Positions 36,327-46,709 of a stretch of DNA of 61,654 nucleotides are shown one piece after another. The notes beneath the pieces are model-generated. The model had not been told where the DNA came from and ran no database searches. It saw only the letters and a program-made list of their open reading frames with translations. The first letter of the stretch is position 1. Every line of letters starts with the position of its first letter. The DNA is taken from the NCBI RefSeq assembly GCF_000709085.1, contig NZ_JFBD01000066.1, forward strand, positions 1 through 61,654. Direction: 5' to 3'. Source of the stretch: Virgibacillus alimentarius (GTDB lineage Bacteria > Bacillota > Bacilli > Bacillales > Amphibacillaceae). The position numbers were made by a program, and so were the translations under genes.

Positions 36327-36949
36327 GTGTTTGTTTTGTCTGTGAAACAAGTTAAGAATGATGTTAGTCAAGCTTTAGAAAACGCCTTTGGGATTGTAGG
36401 GATCGTACTTGGAGGCTCAAGGGCGAGGGGTAGGCATCGGCTTGATTCTGACATCGATATTGGAATCTATTATGATGAAACACGGGGCTTTGATACAAAG
36501 AAAGTGAATAAGATTGCTGCACAATTAGATGATGATCACCGGGAAAACTTAGTGTCATCCCTTGGGGGCTGGGACGACTGGATCAATGGCGGAGGCTGGC
36601 TAGTCGTGCAAGGTTTCCATGTTGATCTTATTTTCTATTTGAAGCGTCTTTTTCTCTAATGTTTGCTGAAGATAATGTGGATAAAGATGATATTTCGTAT
36701 GTTGCTGGGCACTGTTTCCGAACGATTTCCTGTTTAAATCAAGTATAGTTTGCAGTGAATGAAGTGTATTGCATCAATGAGAAGAAAGCGGTGGCTATGG
36801 TTGATGATTTTCACGGGAAACCGGAAAATTACAAACAAAAGGTAGATGCGGCTTTTAGTAAACTTTCATCTAGTCAGCAAAGTACAAGAGAAGCTGTAGA
36901 AATAATACGTAAACTTGTAACAAAGACGAAGGAGATAGTGAATGTTTGA
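36327..36949 (+). pseudogene. decayed nucleotidyltransferase
   Basis: The first part keeps a nucleotidyltransferase core (VLGGSRARGRHRLDSDIDIGIYYDE near residue 28-52) but ends at 36659. Three lesions follow: the middle (about 80-90 residues after VDLIFYLKR) is missing, the frame changes at 36650-36660, and a TAG stop at 36747-36749 replaces a leucine position in CLNQV-stop-FAVNEVYCINEKKAV. The remaining C terminus runs to 36949. Independent lesions make this a real pseudogene and not one sequencing error. Confidence 0.85.
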
Positions 36950-37026
36950 TTGATTTGATACATAACTGGACGAGGGTGACTCTTTGGTCGTTGCTGTATA
37001 CGTTTACCAAAGAATCGAACATTTTC

Positions 37027-38759
37027 TCATGTCAATTGCTGCTCCACAAACGCTCGGTATAATGTATGGGATTGTATTAATTCTTGATGTGTTCCACTTC
37101 CAGTTATCCGTCCATTCTCGATAAACAGTATTTTATCAGCGTCTACAATTGTTGATAGCCTGTGAGCAATCACGAATGTTGTTCTTCTCTTCATAAGTTT
37201 TTCTAGCGCTTGCTGAACAACCTTTTCTGATTGACTATCTAGCTTGCAGTTGCTTCGTCCATCAAAAGAATATTGGGATCCCTTAGAAAAGCCCGGGCAA
37301 TAGCGATCCGTTGCCTTTGTCCACCCGAAAGTTTTATTCCTCGTTCACCAATCTCTGTATCTAGTCCATCCGGAAAAGACTTAATAAATTGTGCTGCGTA
37401 CGCCATTTCAGCTACTTCCCACAGACGATTATCGGATATTTCATTCCAATCTTCTAAGCCATAACATAAGTTTTCACGAATTGTACCAGTCATCGTCGCA
37501 CTTTCTTGGGGAACATAGCCGATTTGACTTCGCCAGGATTGTATTGATAGTTTTTTAATGGATGTATTACCGATTCGAATTTCGCCACTGCATGGCTCGT
37601 AAAAGCGCTCCAGCAATCCGAATATGGTCGTTTTGCCACCACCACTTGGGCCAGCGAAAGCAACCATTTCACCGGGTTCGGCTGTAAATGATACGTTCTG
37701 AAGGACAAGTTCATTCGCAGTATATGCAAATGATACATCATTAACGTGAAGGGTTTTATTTGCAATATCGATATCTAATCCATCCTGACCTTCTTCCAAA
37801 GGCAGTTCAAGTATAGAAATAATCCGTTCGGTCGCCCCTTTTGCTTTTTGTAATTGAGTGAAAAACATGGCAAAAGTAGTAATAGGCATAATGATTTGGA
37901 AAAGGTAAAGCAAAAAGGCAACAAGGGAGCCGGTAGACATTGTTCCGCTTGCAACACGTATGCCACCATAGCCAATAATCATGACAATGACGACCATGAT
38001 GACAAGATGCATTAACGGTGCAATAAAAGCAAAGATACGTGCTTCTTTTAATCCGAATCCAAGTAAACTTTTTATCCCGGCTATACCCTTTCTTTCCGCA
38101 TCTTTTTCTGCGTTAGAGGCTTTCATCAAGCGAATTTCGCTAAGTGTTTGTTGGACGTTCCCTGTAAACACGGCTGTTTCATCTTGAAGACCGCGTGATA
38201 TTTTCGCCATTTTTCTTCCAAGTGGAATCATAATCGCTATCGTAACAGGAACGGAGAGAAGCATAATTACTGTCATTTTCCAATCCATAACGAGTAAAAT
38301 AGCAATCGCACCTATAATGGAGATCATTCCAGTTATAAATTGCGGAAAGTGTTCCGATATAAGGCCCTTAACAATGCTTGTGTCATTCACAACCCGACTT
38401 ACTGTTTCCCCGCTGGATGTCTTATCGAAATAGCTGACTGGCAGCCGGGTGAGCTTTAGCCACATGTTTTCTCGTAGTTTGGCAACTATTTTTTGTCCAA
38501 CTGCCGTTAACAGATAAATCGATAATCCATTGACGATCGCTTGCGTAATAAACGCTGCAACTATCGCCACAATGAGAGGAACACTTAGCGATGATATCGA
38601 AAAACCATCTATTAAATTTTTTGTCAGTATGGGAACGATTAGCCCTGCAAGCGTTGTAACAACACTTGCGATTAAACCAATCGTAAGAGACAGCTTCGGA
38701 ATATTCGTCGACAATAAAAGTGAAAAAAAAGACCCAAGACCATTTTGTTCATTCTTCAT
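37027..38759 (-). CDS. ABC-type multidrug exporter, half transporter (frameshifted)
   Basis: A BmrA/LmrA-like exporter: six helices (about residues 15-300) followed by an ATPase domain with Walker [10 protein letters not shown], signature KLSGGQRQR and Walker [11 protein letters not shown]. The written frame stops at 37239 straight after Walker B. One missing base at about 37242 shifts it; restored, it continues [20 protein letters not shown] (H-loop) and ends at 37027, about 577 residues. ATG 38759 follows AAGGAG by ten bases. Without repair the protein lacks D-loop and H-loop and could not work. Confidence 0.88.
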
Positions 38760-38781
38760 GCAATTAAACTCCTTCTTGTGC

Positions 38782-38837
38782 GGGGTTTGTCCCCCACCCA
38801 CTGCGTTAGCACTTTATGTGTCAGGGGATAAGCCCCC
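38782..38837. repeat. REP-like palindromic element, copy 2 (divergent)
   Basis: Two mini-hairpins, GGGG-TTTGT-CCCCC (38782-38795) and GGGG-ATAAG-CCCCC (38824-38837), bracket a CAC...GTG core. The plan matches the element at 43586 although the cores differ. It lies upstream of the exporter gene. Confidence 0.5.
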
Positions 38838-39049
38838 ATATATGATTTTCTGATAAAGCAGGTGAAAAGTAAAGTGCACGCATTTTTAAATGGTTTTATT
38901 TTAGATGTAACATTCATAGGGTGATGTTAGGGAAAAGAACAATAATTGACGGTCATGATAAAATTGGATAGAGGAATGAAAGGATTCTAGGAATTTTTCA
39001 TGTATAAGTCATGATATTTAAACATGAATATTGAAAGGAAGTTTCATAG

Positions 39050-40180
39050 ATGAATCTAAAAGAAAATCTGCAGGCGATGTCTCCTGCCAACGATCCGTGG
39101 GAAGCTTATATGGATGTTGAAGAGCATGGACAGATGACCCTGTCCAATATTGAAATTACGACAACAACCCTTTGTAACATGCGCTGCGCACACTGTGCTG
39201 TTGGATACACATTACAGCATCGTGATCCAGAGTCTTTGCCGATGGACCTTATCTTAAGGCGACTAGATGAGATCCCATATCTTCGTACGCTTAGTATTAC
39301 AGGCGGAGAACCGATGATGTCCAAGAAGTCGATAAGAAATGATGTCCTTCCATTGCTTGAATATGCGCATAATCGCGGTGTGAAAACACAAATCAACTCT
39401 AATTTAACGCTGCCTTATGATAGGTATACGTCGATTATTCCTTATTTAGATGTACTACATATATCACATAACTGGGGGACTGTTGAAGAATTTGTAGAAA
39501 CTGGATTTGCCAACATGGAACGGAAGCCTTCCGCGGAAAACCGGAAAAACTACTTTGAGCGCATGGTTGAAAATGCTCAGCGTCTATCAAGTGAAGGAGT
39601 TATGGTGTCAGCAGAAACGATGCTAAATAAGCGCACGTTCCCGTATCTTGAAAGTATTCATGATCATGTTATTGAAATGGGGTGTTCTCGTCATGAAATT
39701 CACCCGATGTATCCAGTTGATTTCGCCAGCAGACTTGAAACACTCCATTTAGATGGTATTCGAACTGCCATTAAACGATTGCTTGATCATCGCAACGAAG
39801 GTATCTGGATGATGTTTGGTACGCTTCCTTTTTATCCTTGCAGTTCAACGGAAGGGGATTTGGAATTGCTTAAACGCCTTTACCGACAAAAAAATGTTAG
39901 CATCAGAAATGATCCAGATGGACGTTCTCGATTAAATGTAAATATTTTTACCGGAGATGTCATTGTAACTGATTTTGGTGATGAGGAACCATCGCTAGGA
40001 AACATTCAAAATACATCTTTACCAGAAGCTTATGACCGGTGGATGGCATCATCTACAGCAAAAAGCCTTAACTGTCATTGTCCAGCGGTAAAATGTTTGG
40101 GACCAAATCTACTCGTTAAAAATACGTATTATCAAGATATTGATTTTCAAAAGCGGGAAACGAATATCAAGATGTATTAA
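39050..40180 (+). CDS. yfkAB: radical SAM protein YfkAB
   Basis: A 376-residue radical-SAM enzyme: the cluster motif CNMRCAHC near residues 42-49, the ITGGEPM block near 85, and near the end the second motif CHCPAVKC (CxCxxxxC) that defines the YfkAB subgroup. The reaction is unknown. ATG 39050 follows AAAGGAAG. A terminator hairpin follows. Confidence 0.92.
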   Translation: MNLKENLQAMSPANDPWEAYMDVEEHGQMTLSNIEITTTTLCNMRCAHCAVGYTLQHRDPESLPMDLILRRLDEIPYLRTLSITGGEPMMSKKSIRNDVLPLLEYAHNRGVKTQINSNLTLPYDRYTSIIPYLDVLHISHNWGTVEEFVETGFANMERKPSAENRKNYFERMVENAQRLSSEGVMVSAETMLNKRTFPYLESIHDHVIEMGCSRHEIHPMYPVDFASRLETLHLDGIRTAIKRLLDHRNEGIWMMFGTLPFYPCSSTEGDLELLKRLYRQKNVSIRNDPDGRSRLNVNIFTGDVIVTDFGDEEPSLGNIQNTSLPEAYDRWMASSTAKSLNCHCPAVKCLGPNLLVKNTYYQDIDFQKRETNIKMY

Positions 40181-40201
40181 AGTCATATGAATGATAGCTA
40201 G

Positions 40202-40233
40202 AAAGCCACGATCACAAAATGATCATGGCTTTT
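40202..40233. terminator. terminator after yfkAB
   Basis: A 13-bp stem AAAGCCACGATCA / TGATCATGGCTTT (40202-40214, 40220-40232) with one mismatch pair lies between convergent genes and can act both ways. Confidence 0.75.
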
Positions 40234-40289
40234 CACTTTTAATGCTTCACGTACTGATTCTATGAATCTAGTACACACAGTTAAAAGAA

Positions 40290-40910
40290 TTATTCCTTTT
40301 GAAGTAAGGATATAAAGTGGTTTAATATTTTTGCGGTTAATCCCCAAATTACTCTTTCATTATATTTATAAAATATCTCGTCGATTTGACGAGTTCGCCA
40401 ATTATAATTTTCTCCGCCAATAATTAAGTCATAAGGGAAACTTTCTTCTGGAATTACTTCGAAATTCACTTTATACTTCTTCGGATTTGTTTTGAGGAAA
40501 TAGGAAAGTGGTACGGTAAATACTTCTTCAACTTCATCTTTGTTCGGTGTAATCTGTTTAATGTTTTTAATTCTGCCTATAAAGGGATAGATGATTCTTC
40601 CGAAGTCAGAGACCATATAGTCGAGTGGAATTACATCATAGATATCTGCTTCAGAAATCCTAAGTTCCTCTGAAGTCTCCCGGATTGCGGTCTGTCGTTG
40701 ATTTTTATCGTCCTTATCAACTTTCCCTCCTGGAAAGCAAATATCTCCAGGTTGACTGCGCAAATTCATGGAACGGACCTCAAACAAAATATAAGTTTCT
40801 TCTCCTATTTCAATGAGCGGGAGCAGTATAGCATATTTGCGGAATTTTTCTTGTCCAAGAATGGATGGATTACGGTTTTTTAACTTAGTAATAATGTTTG
40901 ATGCGTTCAA
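40290..40910 (-). CDS. Nudix hydrolase, CoA pyrophosphatase type
   Basis: A 206-residue Nudix enzyme: UPF0035 element RSMNLRSQPGDICFPGGKVD (near 46-65) overlapping the Nudix box G...RETSEEL. This subgroup hydrolyses CoA to phosphopantetheine and 3',5'-ADP. TTG 40910 has GGAGGTG upstream and is preferred to an ATG six codons earlier that overlaps that site. Confidence 0.87.
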   Translation of the reverse strand: MNASNIITKLKNRNPSILGQEKFRKYAILLPLIEIGEETYILFEVRSMNLRSQPGDICFPGGKVDKDDKNQRQTAIRETSEELRISEADIYDVIPLDYMVSDFGRIIYPFIGRIKNIKQITPNKDEVEEVFTVPLSYFLKTNPKKYKVNFEVIPEESFPYDLIIGGENYNWRTRQIDEIFYKYNERVIWGLTAKILNHFISLLQKE

Positions 40911-41066
40911 AATTTCACCTCCATACACCCACTATATGCATGCTTTGTACTTTCTATTATACAAGTTCTTCCATTTGAATGACTAATATTTGAAATAACA
41001 AAGATTTTTTTTCAGATAAAGAAGGAAAATTATTGGTGCCTCTTTCTATCTGTATGTCTAAATAAC

Positions 41067-41107
41067 AAAGGAGCCAATGTTCCTCAAAATGAACACTGGC
41101 TCCTTTT
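41067..41107 (-). terminator. terminator of katA
   Basis: A 16-bp stem with one mismatch (41067-41082 with 41091-41107), flanked by A/T tracts, directly follows katA. Confidence 0.8.
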
Positions 41108-41113
41108 ATTTTA

Positions 41114-42718
41114 TTAATAAGGTTCAGCATCTTGGCCTTTTTCAATAGCCTCATCAGGTGCTTTTTCGGCGTCTTTATTGCCTAGAGGGTTCCTGCTTGA
41201 TCCGTCTTTAACTTTATTAGCTAATCCTTCTCTTAAACGGCGACCGTATTCTTCATCTGCTGATTCTGCTAAAGCGACCATTTTATCTTGAATCCGTTTG
41301 TCACACTCGGAAAGATCGCCGACGAGATTAGAAATTAACTCATCCTTTTCCCAGTCTTCAAACCAGCGATATGTTTCACCAGCCTGTTTTGTATTATCAT
41401 TTCGGTCAATTGATTTACGAACTAGATTTCCTTCAACTCTTGGTGAATGTTCCTTACCAATTTGTTCTGCTTCCTCTAGACCACCTAATATGGATGGTTC
41501 ATAATTGATGTGTGGATTTTGCTTTGGACCCTTATCATTCTCATATCGTGAACTGCCTCCCTCTTGGTTTGTTGCAACATGTTTTTTCGCAGCATTAATT
41601 GGAATTTGTAAATAGTTTGCACCTAATCTGTAGCGTTGTGTATCTGAGTAAGAGAAAGTCCTTCCCTGTAACATTTTATCATCAGAAAAGTCAAGTCCAT
41701 CAACAAGAACGCCAGTACCAAATGCGGATTGTTCTACTTCTGTAAAGTAATTTTCTGGATTCTTATTTAACACTAATTTACCAACAGGCAACCAAGGAAA
41801 TTGATCATTAGGCCATAACTTTGTATCATCTAAGGGATCAAAATCCAGTTCAGGATGTGCATCATCACTCATAATTTGTACAAAAAGTTCCCACTCTGGA
41901 TAGTCACCGTGTTCAATTGCCTCATATAAATCTTGTGTAGCATGACTGAAGTTCGTAGCTTGAATCTCATTTGCCTCTTTTACCGTTAAGTTTTTAATTT
42001 CTTGTTTGGGTTCCCAGTGGTATTTAACGAGAACTGCTTCTCCTTTGTCATTTATCCACCTATACGTATTAACACCTGACCCTTGCATCATCCGGTAGTT
42101 TGCAGGGATACCCCACGGAGAATAGATAAATGTAACCATATGAAAGGATTCAGGTGAGTTTGCACAAAAATCAAAAAAACGCTCGCTATCCTGTATATTC
42201 GTGACTGGATCAGGTCTAAACGCATGGATCATATCAGGAAACTTCATGGCATCTCGAATAAAAAAGATCTTTATATTGTTTCCGACCAAGTCCCAAATTC
42301 CATCTTCCGTATAAAATTTTATTGCAAACCCTCTGGGATCCCGAACTGTTTCCGGCGAGTGCTTCCCATTAACAACTGTTGAAAATCGTACAAACACAGG
42401 AGTTTGTTTTCCCTTTTCCTGAAAAACTTTTGCTCGTGTATATTTTGATACTGGTTCATCACCAACTGTTCCATATGTTTCAAAATAACCGTGTGCACCA
42501 GCACCGCGTGCATGGACAATACGTTCTGGTATCTTTTCTCTGTCAAAGTGACTCATTTTTTCAATGAAATCATAATTCTCTAATGTTGCAGGTCCACGAC
42601 TTCCAACGGTTCTTATGTTTTGATTGTTGGTAACCGGATGACCTTGTCTAGTTGTTAGCGTCTGATCACTATCGTTTTGGTCATGAGCTTTTAAGTTTTT
42701 TGATTTATCTTCATTCAC
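41114..42718 (-). CDS. katA: catalase
   Basis: A heme catalase of 534 residues. Visible are the catalytic histidine region [13 protein letters not shown] near residue 65, VRFSTVV and [15 protein letters not shown] near 110-138, and the heme-tyrosine segment [12 protein letters not shown] near 358. The start is GTG 42718, ten bases after AAGGA. A hydrophilic C-terminal extension is present. Soluble, cytoplasmic; removes hydrogen peroxide. Confidence 0.95.
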   Translation of the reverse strand: MNEDKSKNLKAHDQNDSDQTLTTRQGHPVTNNQNIRTVGSRGPATLENYDFIEKMSHFDREKIPERIVHARGAGAHGYFETYGTVGDEPVSKYTRAKVFQEKGKQTPVFVRFSTVVNGKHSPETVRDPRGFAIKFYTEDGIWDLVGNNIKIFFIRDAMKFPDMIHAFRPDPVTNIQDSERFFDFCANSPESFHMVTFIYSPWGIPANYRMMQGSGVNTYRWINDKGEAVLVKYHWEPKQEIKNLTVKEANEIQATNFSHATQDLYEAIEHGDYPEWELFVQIMSDDAHPELDFDPLDDTKLWPNDQFPWLPVGKLVLNKNPENYFTEVEQSAFGTGVLVDGLDFSDDKMLQGRTFSYSDTQRYRLGANYLQIPINAAKKHVATNQEGGSSRYENDKGPKQNPHINYEPSILGGLEEAEQIGKEHSPRVEGNLVRKSIDRNDNTKQAGETYRWFEDWEKDELISNLVGDLSECDKRIQDKMVALAESADEEYGRRLREGLANKVKDGSSRNPLGNKDAEKAPDEAIEKGQDAEPY

Positions 42719-42749
42719 TGGATAACCATCCTTTTCTATGTTTTGTTGT

Positions 42750-42764
42750 TTATAATTTATATGA
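42750..42764 (-). promoter_or_regulatory. candidate PerR box of katA
   Basis: TTATAATTTATATGA matches the PerR consensus TTATAATNATTATAA at 11 of 14 fixed bases, with one half-site perfect, 32 bases before the katA start. Peroxide control of katA by PerR is established in Bacillus. Confidence 0.5.
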
Positions 42765-42991
42765 TTACGTTTTCCTAAGGGGGAATTATTTATTCCTGGG
42801 AGGTTAAATTATAATTACATAGAAGAGGACAAGAAAAATAAAAAAGCAAACATGAAAACGCGAACGTATTTATGTTTGACAACATTGAATCAGGGAAAGG
42901 TGATTCCTTAAATATTAGTACCAGGTAATATAACTTTGTGTTAAAATAGGTGTAGAATATCAACACGCAGTTTTGCAAAGGAGTTTAACAA

Positions 42992-43585
42992 ATGTATTCT
43001 TTTTCAGCACATGCCTTAAAAATCATACTTAGTTTATTTGGACGGTTAAAAATTTATAATAAAGATAAAATGCCACGTTCAGGTGGGTCTGTTATAGCGT
43101 GTACACATACAGGTTGGGTAGACATACTTTGGCTCGGTATTTCGATTTTGCCTATTCAAATCCATTATATGGCAAAAAAGGAGTTATTTCAGACCCCTTT
43201 TCTAAAATGGCTCATGAGAAACTTAAATGCCTTTCCAGTAGATCGTGAAAATCCCGGTCCAAGTACGATAAAAGTTCCAAAAAAGTTATTAAAAGAGAAC
43301 AAAGTTGTCGGTATTTTTCCAAGCGGAACTAGAACAAGTGAAGAGGTGCCGTTAAAAAGAGGAGCTGTTACAATTGCGGCGAGTTCTAAGGTTCCGATTA
43401 TCCCAGTGGCCTATCATGGACCCAATAATTTTAAGGACTTATTTAAGCGGTTTAAGCCAAAAATTATATACGGTGATCCAATATATTTACCTGAAGACAT
43501 GCCAAAAAAAGAAGGAATGGAAGTGATGATGAAGGACCTCAACGATACGCTAAAAGAATTACAAAATGAATTAAAGAATAAATAA
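42992..43585 (+). CDS. plsC: 1-acyl-glycerol-3-phosphate acyltransferase family protein
   Basis: A 197-residue acyltransferase of the PlsC type: catalytic HTGWVD (HX4D) near residue 38, FPVDRE near 80, and FPSGTR near 112, the glycerol-phosphate site. Makes phosphatidic acid from lysophosphatidic acid. AAAGGAG precedes ATG 42992. A REP-like palindrome starts right at the stop codon. Confidence 0.9.
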   Translation: MYSFSAHALKIILSLFGRLKIYNKDKMPRSGGSVIACTHTGWVDILWLGISILPIQIHYMAKKELFQTPFLKWLMRNLNAFPVDRENPGPSTIKVPKKLLKENKVVGIFPSGTRTSEEVPLKRGAVTIAASSKVPIIPVAYHGPNNFKDLFKRFKPKIIYGDPIYLPEDMPKKEGMEVMMKDLNDTLKELQNELKNK

Positions 43586-43637
43586 GGGGACAGTCCCCCA
43601 CTTTACTAAAGTGCGAAAGTGGTGAGGGACAGTCCCT
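43586..43637. repeat. REP-like palindromic element, copy 3
   Basis: GGGGACAGTCCC and GGGACAGTCCC ends frame a CCACTTT...AAAGTGG core of 52 bp in all. It fills the gap between plsC and the convergent DUF3298 gene almost exactly and could also fold as a terminator. Confidence 0.75.
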
Positions 43638-44258
43638 TTAATTTATCATCCGTTCTAGCAGTCCATTTTCGGGGATAATGTGTTGCAATGTATAAATGGA
43701 AATAGGGAACATTGGAAGGCCTACATAGTATGGGGTAATTTCATAAAGCTGGAAATAGAGAACAAGCGTCTTGTCAGCAATATAAAAGTCCTGGTCAGGT
43801 GAAATACTAGAAAACCCATTTAAAAGTTGTATGTCCCTTTCCTGTATTTGATGCTCGACATGCTTAGAAAGGACATGGATATAATTACTGTTAGGCTTAA
43901 ATAGGTCTTGAAGCGTATAATTTTCCCCTGTTTGAATATCGAATGTTAGGGATTTCATCAGCGTGAGTCCATGTGCATGATGGTCAGCCATTGCATAGTT
44001 TGTTAGGGTTAAACTAAGTAGATTACGCTCATTCGTTTTAATTTCGAATGTACCAATCATGTCAGCGAATGTGTTAGTACCTTGTTGCTGATATTGATAT
44101 TGTATTAATGCACGTACCAGTTGATAAATCGTTTGATTAATGTATTGTTGTACATGCATCTCTTGCAAACCATATACTTGAGGATAGTAAATCGTAGTTC
44201 CCGGCCGTTTTATGACCATTGTTTGAATGGAGACAGGAAGTGTTTGAATGGACATTTT
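43638..44258 (-). CDS. DUF3298 domain protein
   Basis: A 206-residue protein with the DUF3298 pattern (HHAHGLTLMKSLTFDIQTGENYTLQDLF near 114-141, then PYYVG), as in the outer domains of RsiV and PdaC. No signal peptide or membrane helix is seen, so it may act in the cytoplasm. ATG 44258 has AAAGGA upstream; the ATG two codons earlier lies in that site. Confidence 0.8.
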   Translation of the reverse strand, partial: KMSIQTLPVSIQTMVIKRPGTTIYYPQVYGLQEMHVQQYINQTIYQLVRALIQYQYQQQGTNTFADMIGTFEIKTNERNLLSLTLTNYAMADHHAHGLTLMKSLTFDIQTGENYTLQDLFKPNSNYIHVLSKHVEHQIQERDIQLLNGFSSISPDQDFYIADKTLVLYFQLYEITPYYVGLPMFPISIYTLQHIIPENGLLERMIN

Positions 44259-44421
44259 CATCATCCTTTACATCAGTTTGTAGTATTATATGTAACGATT
44301 GGGGAAATGTCCCTTATATTTTACGAGGGTCGCTTGGAAAACAATATTACGGTGATATTAGCTCAGCACTTGGAAGAGAAAAAGCAATAAAATACATAGG
44401 CGGGACTGAAAAACAGCCCCG

Positions 44422-45666
44422 CTATGGTTGATAAATACTGCCTATGAATAAGATGGCTCCCGTTTCATCATCGGTGATGGCGATGAAGAATGGTCGGTTT
44501 ACTTTCATCTGGAATGGTTTATTAACGGGTGCTGATGTTGTTTCCATTTCTGTAGATGTTGCTGCAGATGCTTCTGTCCCTTCTTCATTGACGTCAATAT
44601 ATGTTTTTTGTTTCACTTGGCCAATCCATACGGGATCATTTCCCTGGATCATTCGGCTAAAATTGGCGTCTTTATTAAATGCTGATTCCATACCTAGTTG
44701 CTGCAATGTTTTATTCAATGAGGTTTCATAGTCAATCTGAAACTTAGGAAGAATAATTGTCCCTTTTTTTGTTTGAAATTCCGAATTCCACACCTTCCAA
44801 TTTTTACTTGATAACATTTCTTCGAATTCTTTTAAACTGCTGTTCTTTTTTGGAAGAAACACCTTCATGCTCATTTCCTCTTCACCGTATGGGAGAGACA
44901 CTGCTTGAAATTCTTTATCATTCAGATACTCGAGGTCTTCTGTTAGTTTCATGAATGATACATCTTTTTTTGATTTTTCGCTAAGATGAAACGTTCCATC
45001 CTTTGTCTGTTTTTGATCAAATGGATATGTCCAGCTCCCTTTAAAGTAAATCGCGTTTGTAAGGATAGATATTAAATCAGGATTTAATGGTTTATCTGCA
45101 ATTTGTTCAATTTTGTCATTTGTAGCATTTTTTACCCAATTATTTATTTTATCTGCAGATTTAGTATCATGTATGTCAATCGCATTCGCCTCAGCATGAA
45201 AATAACTTTTGATTGGATGTACAAAATCCTCTTGGAATTGAAAGTCTTCATTAAGCCACATAGCATTAGCTAAGAACAGTTTTACATGATTGGATTTCTT
45301 ATCCATGATGGACATCAATGATGCATTTGCTTCGTTTAACTTTTGAACTTCGGTATCCTCCACTCCTAATACCTCTGCTATTTCTTTTTGCGTAACACCA
45401 TGTGCTCCATTATAGAGCATGGATAATGACAGGAATAAGCTTGTTGGTGAGATGAAAGTATTCAAATACTCGTCTGTCTTGAGTTCTGAGAATAAGTTAA
45501 ACCCCAATTCATTATTAGAAGGTATAATTTCTTTGTAGTCTTCTTGATTGAATTGTATGTCATCCGTATTTCCAGGTTTATGCTGACTGGATTCTTTTTC
45601 CGTACTACAACCTACCATTGTCATAAAGAGTATTCCTAATGAAAATAAAACGGCTAATCTCTTCAT
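44422..45666 (-). CDS. serpin lipoprotein (serine protease inhibitor)
   Basis: A 414-residue serpin. The signal ends MVGC (Cys 20), so it is anchored outside the membrane. Serpin blocks: NAIYFKGSW near 205, and near the C terminus the hinge EEGTEASAATSTE, whose small residues mark inhibitory serpins, then the F-box-like NRPFFIAITD and ILFIGSI. By alignment to the hinge the reactive bond is about Thr-Ser (TT/SAP). Target protease is unknown. ATG 45666 follows AAGGAG. Confidence 0.93.
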   Translation of the reverse strand: MKRLAVLFSLGILFMTMVGCSTEKESSQHKPGNTDDIQFNQEDYKEIIPSNNELGFNLFSELKTDEYLNTFISPTSLFLSLSMLYNGAHGVTQKEIAEVLGVEDTEVQKLNEANASLMSIMDKKSNHVKLFLANAMWLNEDFQFQEDFVHPIKSYFHAEANAIDIHDTKSADKINNWVKNATNDKIEQIADKPLNPDLISILTNAIYFKGSWTYPFDQKQTKDGTFHLSEKSKKDVSFMKLTEDLEYLNDKEFQAVSLPYGEEEMSMKVFLPKKNSSLKEFEEMLSSKNWKVWNSEFQTKKGTIILPKFQIDYETSLNKTLQQLGMESAFNKDANFSRMIQGNDPVWIGQVKQKTYIDVNEEGTEASAATSTEMETTSAPVNKPFQMKVNRPFFIAITDDETGAILFIGSIYQP

Positions 45667-45880
45667 GGGCACTCCTTCCCTAATACCAGTTTATTTTAAT
45701 ACTATTCTAACATAATTCATAATATTTTAATTTGAGGAAAGATATTGATAACTCAACCATTTAAGTGACTTTAGGAATAGTAAAATAGAGATCGTGTCCA
45801 TGAATATTCCTCTTCCTATAGTGTTAAAGTAAGGGGGTATATGGAGCACCTAAAAGAAATGACGAAAGAGTGGGGTATTC

Positions 45881-46609
45881 ATGTTATTACAAAGATGCAG
45901 TAAAATACAGTTTGTGATTGTTATCATCATTTTCAGCATGGCGGTTCATTTTCATATACCAGTTCAAGCTTCCATGTACCCTTTGCAGACGAAGTATCCA
46001 GATATTATGCTTTATAAAGGAAAGACGGATAAAAAGGTGATTGCATTAACTTTTGATGATGGGCCCGATCAGCGTTTTACACCGCAAGTCTTAGAAGTAT
46101 TAAAGAAACATAATGTCAAGGCGACCTTTTTTCTACTAGGTACTCGCGTTCATAAGTATCCGGAGATGGTAAAAAGAATAGACCGAGAAGGCCATATCAT
46201 TGGGAATCATACATATTGGCATCCGGACCTGACAAAAACTGGTAAACAAAATTTGGCATGGGAAATAGAAAAAAACGAAAAGGAATTGAAGGAGTTAACG
46301 AACAATGTAACAGACTTATTCCGTGCTCCTTATGGTGCAATGAATGAAGATCTGGTAGAGAAACTAGGGGAAATGGGTTATCGTGGCATAGGCTGGTCGA
46401 TTGATTCAGAGGACTGGAAAAGTTTGACTCCAGAAAAAATAAAACAAAATATACTTAATTATGTTCATCCTGGTGCGATTATTTTGATGCATAGTGCAGG
46501 GCATTGGTCACAAGATCTATCAGGAACAGCTGAAGCACTAGATCAGATTATTCCATATCTAAAAAAGAAAGGTTATGAATTTGTTACGGTACCAGAGCTT
46601 TGGTCATGA
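45881..46609 (+). CDS. polysaccharide deacetylase (NodB family)
   Basis: A secreted or membrane-tethered carbohydrate esterase family 4 enzyme of 242 residues. One N-terminal signal/anchor helix (about 9-27). Motifs: TFDDGPD near 57 (catalytic Asp and metal Asp), HTYWHPDL near 104 (metal histidines), RAPYG near 148, and LMHSAG near 207. Likely removes acetyl groups from peptidoglycan sugars. All five motifs are intact. Confidence 0.9.
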   Translation: MLLQRCSKIQFVIVIIIFSMAVHFHIPVQASMYPLQTKYPDIMLYKGKTDKKVIALTFDDGPDQRFTPQVLEVLKKHNVKATFFLLGTRVHKYPEMVKRIDREGHIIGNHTYWHPDLTKTGKQNLAWEIEKNEKELKELTNNVTDLFRAPYGAMNEDLVEKLGEMGYRGIGWSIDSEDWKSLTPEKIKQNILNYVHPGAIILMHSAGHWSQDLSGTAEALDQIIPYLKKKGYEFVTVPELWS

Positions 46610-46661
46610 TTGCCCAAATATAGATCAAACTAATTTCTTTCATCGTTAATCAATATGTAAG

Positions 46662-46698
46662 AAGGACATCTCATCATGAATAAAGAGATGCCTTTAAA
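46662..46698. terminator. terminator between convergent genes
   Basis: AAGGACATCTC / GAGATGCCTTT with a one-base bulge, between the deacetylase and queT. Confidence 0.55.
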
Positions 46699-46709
46699 AG
46701 GATCAATGC

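Noticed and set aside
44265-44421. Gene between DUF3298 and serpin genes
   Set aside because: The short frames here lack ribosome sites; only a weak hairpin (44400-44422) without a T run is present.
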